From assembly GCF_015244675.1 (NCBI RefSeq), contig NZ_JABCQO010000002.1, positions 62,001 to 126,000 of the forward strand: a stretch of 64,000 bases of DNA. The letters run 5' to 3'. Position numbers and translations under genes: made by a program. Below, in pieces: positions 62,408-64,000 of this stretch. Position 1 is the first letter of the stretch. Every line of letters starts with the position of its first letter. Origin of the DNA: Gluconobacter cerevisiae (GTDB lineage Bacteria > Pseudomonadota > Alphaproteobacteria > Acetobacterales > Acetobacteraceae). Under the pieces are notes generated by a model, which had not been told where the DNA came from, ran no database searches, and saw only the letters and a program-made list of their open reading frames with translations.

Positions 62408-63811
62408 TCAGGCTTTGGGGGGCGTGATGTTCGGACGCAGCATGAGGCGCGGATCGGCGACGCGGTCATACTCTTCGGATGTCATGAAACCGAGTTTCAG
62501 CGCGGCTTCACGCGGGCTCAGATCCTTTTCCATGGCGTGATGCGCGACCTGTGCGGCGCGGTCGTAGCCGATCGCTGGCGAGAGGGCCGTGACGAGAACC
62601 AGCGAACGCTCCAGATCCTGTTTCAGCTTTTCAGTATTGGCCTTCGTGCCTTCGACGAGGAAGCGGCGGAAGTTTTCCGAACCATCATGCAGAAGGGTGA
62701 TGCCCTGCATGATGTTGTGGATCATGAGCGGCTTGTAGACATTCATGTCCAGCATGCCCGCAGCCCCGCCGAGACCGACCGCGACATCGTTGCTCATGAC
62801 CTGAAGGGCGAGCATGGCCAGAGCCTCGGCCTGCGTCGGGTTGATCTTGCCCGGCATGATCGACGATCCTGGCTCGTTCTCCGGCAGATGCAGTTCGCCC
62901 AGACCGGCGCGCGGGCCGCAGGCGAGCAGGCGGATGTCGTTGGCGATCTTAAACAGACTGCCTGCCGTCGTGCGTAGCGCACCCGACAGATGCACCAGCG
63001 CATCATGTGCGCCCTGAAGCGCGAACTTGTTTTCGCCAGCCGTGAAGCCGAGGCCGGTCAGGCGGGCGATTTCTGCGCAGGCGCGACGGTCGAAGCCTTC
63101 ATCCGTACTGACGCCGGTGCCGAGGGCCGTGCCGCCGAGGGCGAGGGGGAACAGACCGTCGCGGGCCTGTTCCAGACGGGCGATGTTGTCCGTCAGCATC
63201 CCGGCATAGCCGTGCCATTCCTGACCCAGCGTGATGGGAACGGCGTCCTGAAGATGCGTGCGGCCAACCTTAACCAGATCGCGCCATTCCTCTGCCTTGG
63301 CGGCCATGGCGTTACGCAGGCGCGTCAGGGTCGGGATCAGGCTGCGATGCGTGCCGAGGACGGCTGCGATATGCATGGCAGTCGGGAAGTTGCAGTTGGT
63401 GGACTGCGACATGTTGACGTGATCGTTCGGATGCAGCGGCGTCTTGCTGCCCAGCGGGTTGCCGGTGATCTGGCAGCCGCGGTTTGCGATCACTTCATTG
63501 ACGTTCATGTTGAACTGCGTGCCCGAACCGGTCATCCAGACATGGAGCGGAAACATCCGGTCATGCTCGCCTTTGATGATTTCGTCACAAACGGTCTGGA
63601 TCAGATCTGCCCGCTCCTGCGACAGGCGACCGCTGGCGGCATTGGCTGTCGCGCACGCACGCTTCATGATCGCATAGGCTTCGATCATTTCATGCGGCAT
63701 CAGTTCGCGGCCGATGCTGAAATATTTCAAGGAGCGCTGGGTCTGCGCCCCCCACAGCACATCGTCAGCGACGTCGATCGGGCCCATGCCATCGGTTTCG
63801 GTGCGGCTCAT
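62408..63811 (-). CDS. fumC: Class II fumarate hydratase
   Basis: This iron-independent fumarase interconverts fumarate and malate. The 467-residue protein has the superfamily signature [15 protein letters not shown] (about residue 316), [30 protein letters not shown] and [14 protein letters not shown]. Length and motifs match FumC. It starts at ATG 63811 with GGAAAG upstream. Gluconobacter is known for an incomplete TCA cycle, so the enzyme probably serves dicarboxylate interconversion. The S10 gene follows it in the same direction. Confidence 0.96.
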   Translation of the reverse strand: MSRTETDGMGPIDVADDVLWGAQTQRSLKYFSIGRELMPHEMIEAYAIMKRACATANAASGRLSQERADLIQTVCDEIIKGEHDRMFPLHVWMTGSGTQFNMNVNEVIANRGCQITGNPLGSKTPLHPNDHVNMSQSTNCNFPTAMHIAAVLGTHRSLIPTLTRLRNAMAAKAEEWRDLVKVGRTHLQDAVPITLGQEWHGYAGMLTDNIARLEQARDGLFPLALGGTALGTGVSTDEGFDRRACAEIARLTGLGFTAGENKFALQGAHDALVHLSGALRTTAGSLFKIANDIRLLACGPRAGLGELHLPENEPGSSIMPGKINPTQAEALAMLALQVMSNDVAVGLGGAAGMLDMNVYKPLMIHNIMQGITLLHDGSENFRRFLVEGTKANTEKLKQDLERSLVLVTALSPAIGYDRAAQVAHHAMEKDLSPREAALKLGFMTSEEYDRVADPRLMLRPNITPPKA

Positions 63812-63936
63812 TGTCTGTTTTCGGCTTTCCTGTGGGTGGTCGGGCTCATTTCACAAGGAAATTATCGCACAATCGCCGCAGGACAAAGGAAGGCAACCAT
63901 AGAAAATCCGGATGCCGTCACAGCGAGGAAACGGCT

Positions 63937-64000
63937 TCAGGATTCCACGATCTGGGCAATCGGACGACGGCCATAGGTATTTGTTAGGATCACACCCGCC
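63937..64000 (-). CDS. Possible 3' end of an unidentified gene
   Basis: Read on the minus strand, the last 64 bases give an open frame ending AGVILTNTYGRRPIAQIVES and a TGA at 63939-63937. Only 20 codons are visible, so coding is not proven and no family can be named. If real, it lies 125 bases upstream of fumC in the same direction. Confidence 0.3.
   Translation of the reverse strand, partial: AGVILTNTYGRRPIAQIVES

Noticed and set aside
1-64000. tRNA or rRNA genes
   Set aside because: No cloverleaf-like sequence or rRNA signature was noticed in the spacers, all of which are short; a tRNAscan search would settle it.

Overview
The window is an ordinary chromosomal segment of an acetic acid bacterium, most likely Gluconobacter (G. 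oxydans or a close relative). This rests on protein resemblance that I recall rather than on a search: the aldo/keto reductase at 33.6-34.6 kb looks like AKR11B4 of G. oxydans, the 5-aminolevulinate synthase is the alphaproteobacterial type, and a Hint-domain surface protein and acetan-type glycosyltransferases are present. Coding regions are GC-rich, genes are tightly packed with many 1-4 base stop/start overlaps, and TTG or GTG starts appear common. I see no rRNA, tRNA, CRISPR array, insertion sequence, integrase or phage gene.

Layout. 0-6.4 kb: translation and RNA-decay cluster infB (5' end missing)-rbfA-truB-rpsO-pnp. 6.4-9.9 kb: a nitronate-monooxygenase-like flavoprotein with an added cysteine cluster, overlapping an FUSC membrane protein. 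9.9-16.3 kb (minus): kup-hemW-nucleoside-hydrolase-like-DUF1489, then a VOC protein coupled to a glycine-rich lipoprotein. 16.4-19.6 kb: yggS diverging from rsmB, then an aldo/keto reductase. 19.7-23.6 kb: a two-component system whose kinase has a Pro/Gly/Met/His-rich periplasmic insert, behind cysK, which diverges from a rhodanese. 23.6-26.1 kb: DUF2272 lipoprotein, small membrane protein and mtnA.

26.2-36 kb is the most accessory-looking part: two tandem paralogous glycosyltransferases, a nucleotidyltransferase-HAD fusion with degraded motifs, a GGDEF-EAL protein with an apparently crippled GGDEF half, another glycosyltransferase, an AKR11B reductase and an O-antigen-ligase/Wzy-like protein. 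The stretch from about 29.1 to 32.5 kb is visibly poorer in GC than its flanks. Together these suggest surface polysaccharide assembly next to a c-di-GMP enzyme.

36-41.9 kb: a COG0523 metallochaperone GTPase coupled to a WD40 protein, an HWE histidine kinase with a single-domain response regulator, a SelW-like protein and a PAP2 acid phosphatase lipoprotein. 41.9-46.2 kb: two different CDF metal exporters with a ClC antiporter, and a DJ-1/PfpI protein. 46.2-49.7 kb: YqhA-like membrane protein, COG2509 flavoprotein, MFS transporter. 50-53.8 kb: a degenerate EAL protein, a YidB-like protein, a pirin and hemA. 53.8-58.4 kb: the Hint protein, an AT-rich intergenic region, an unknown small protein coupled to cvpA, and purF. 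58.4-64 kb: a bacteriophytochrome kinase, an S10 serine carboxypeptidase, fumC and the possible 3' end of another gene.

No single locus is an obviously new defence or mobile system. The most noteworthy leads are several proteins that keep a fold but have lost or gained key residues (degenerate EAL, GGDEF with Asn for Asp, nucleoside hydrolase without its Asp pair, nucleotidyltransferase-HAD fusion, nitronate-monooxygenase-like protein with a Cys cluster), the metal-themed operons, and the GTPase-WD40 pair.
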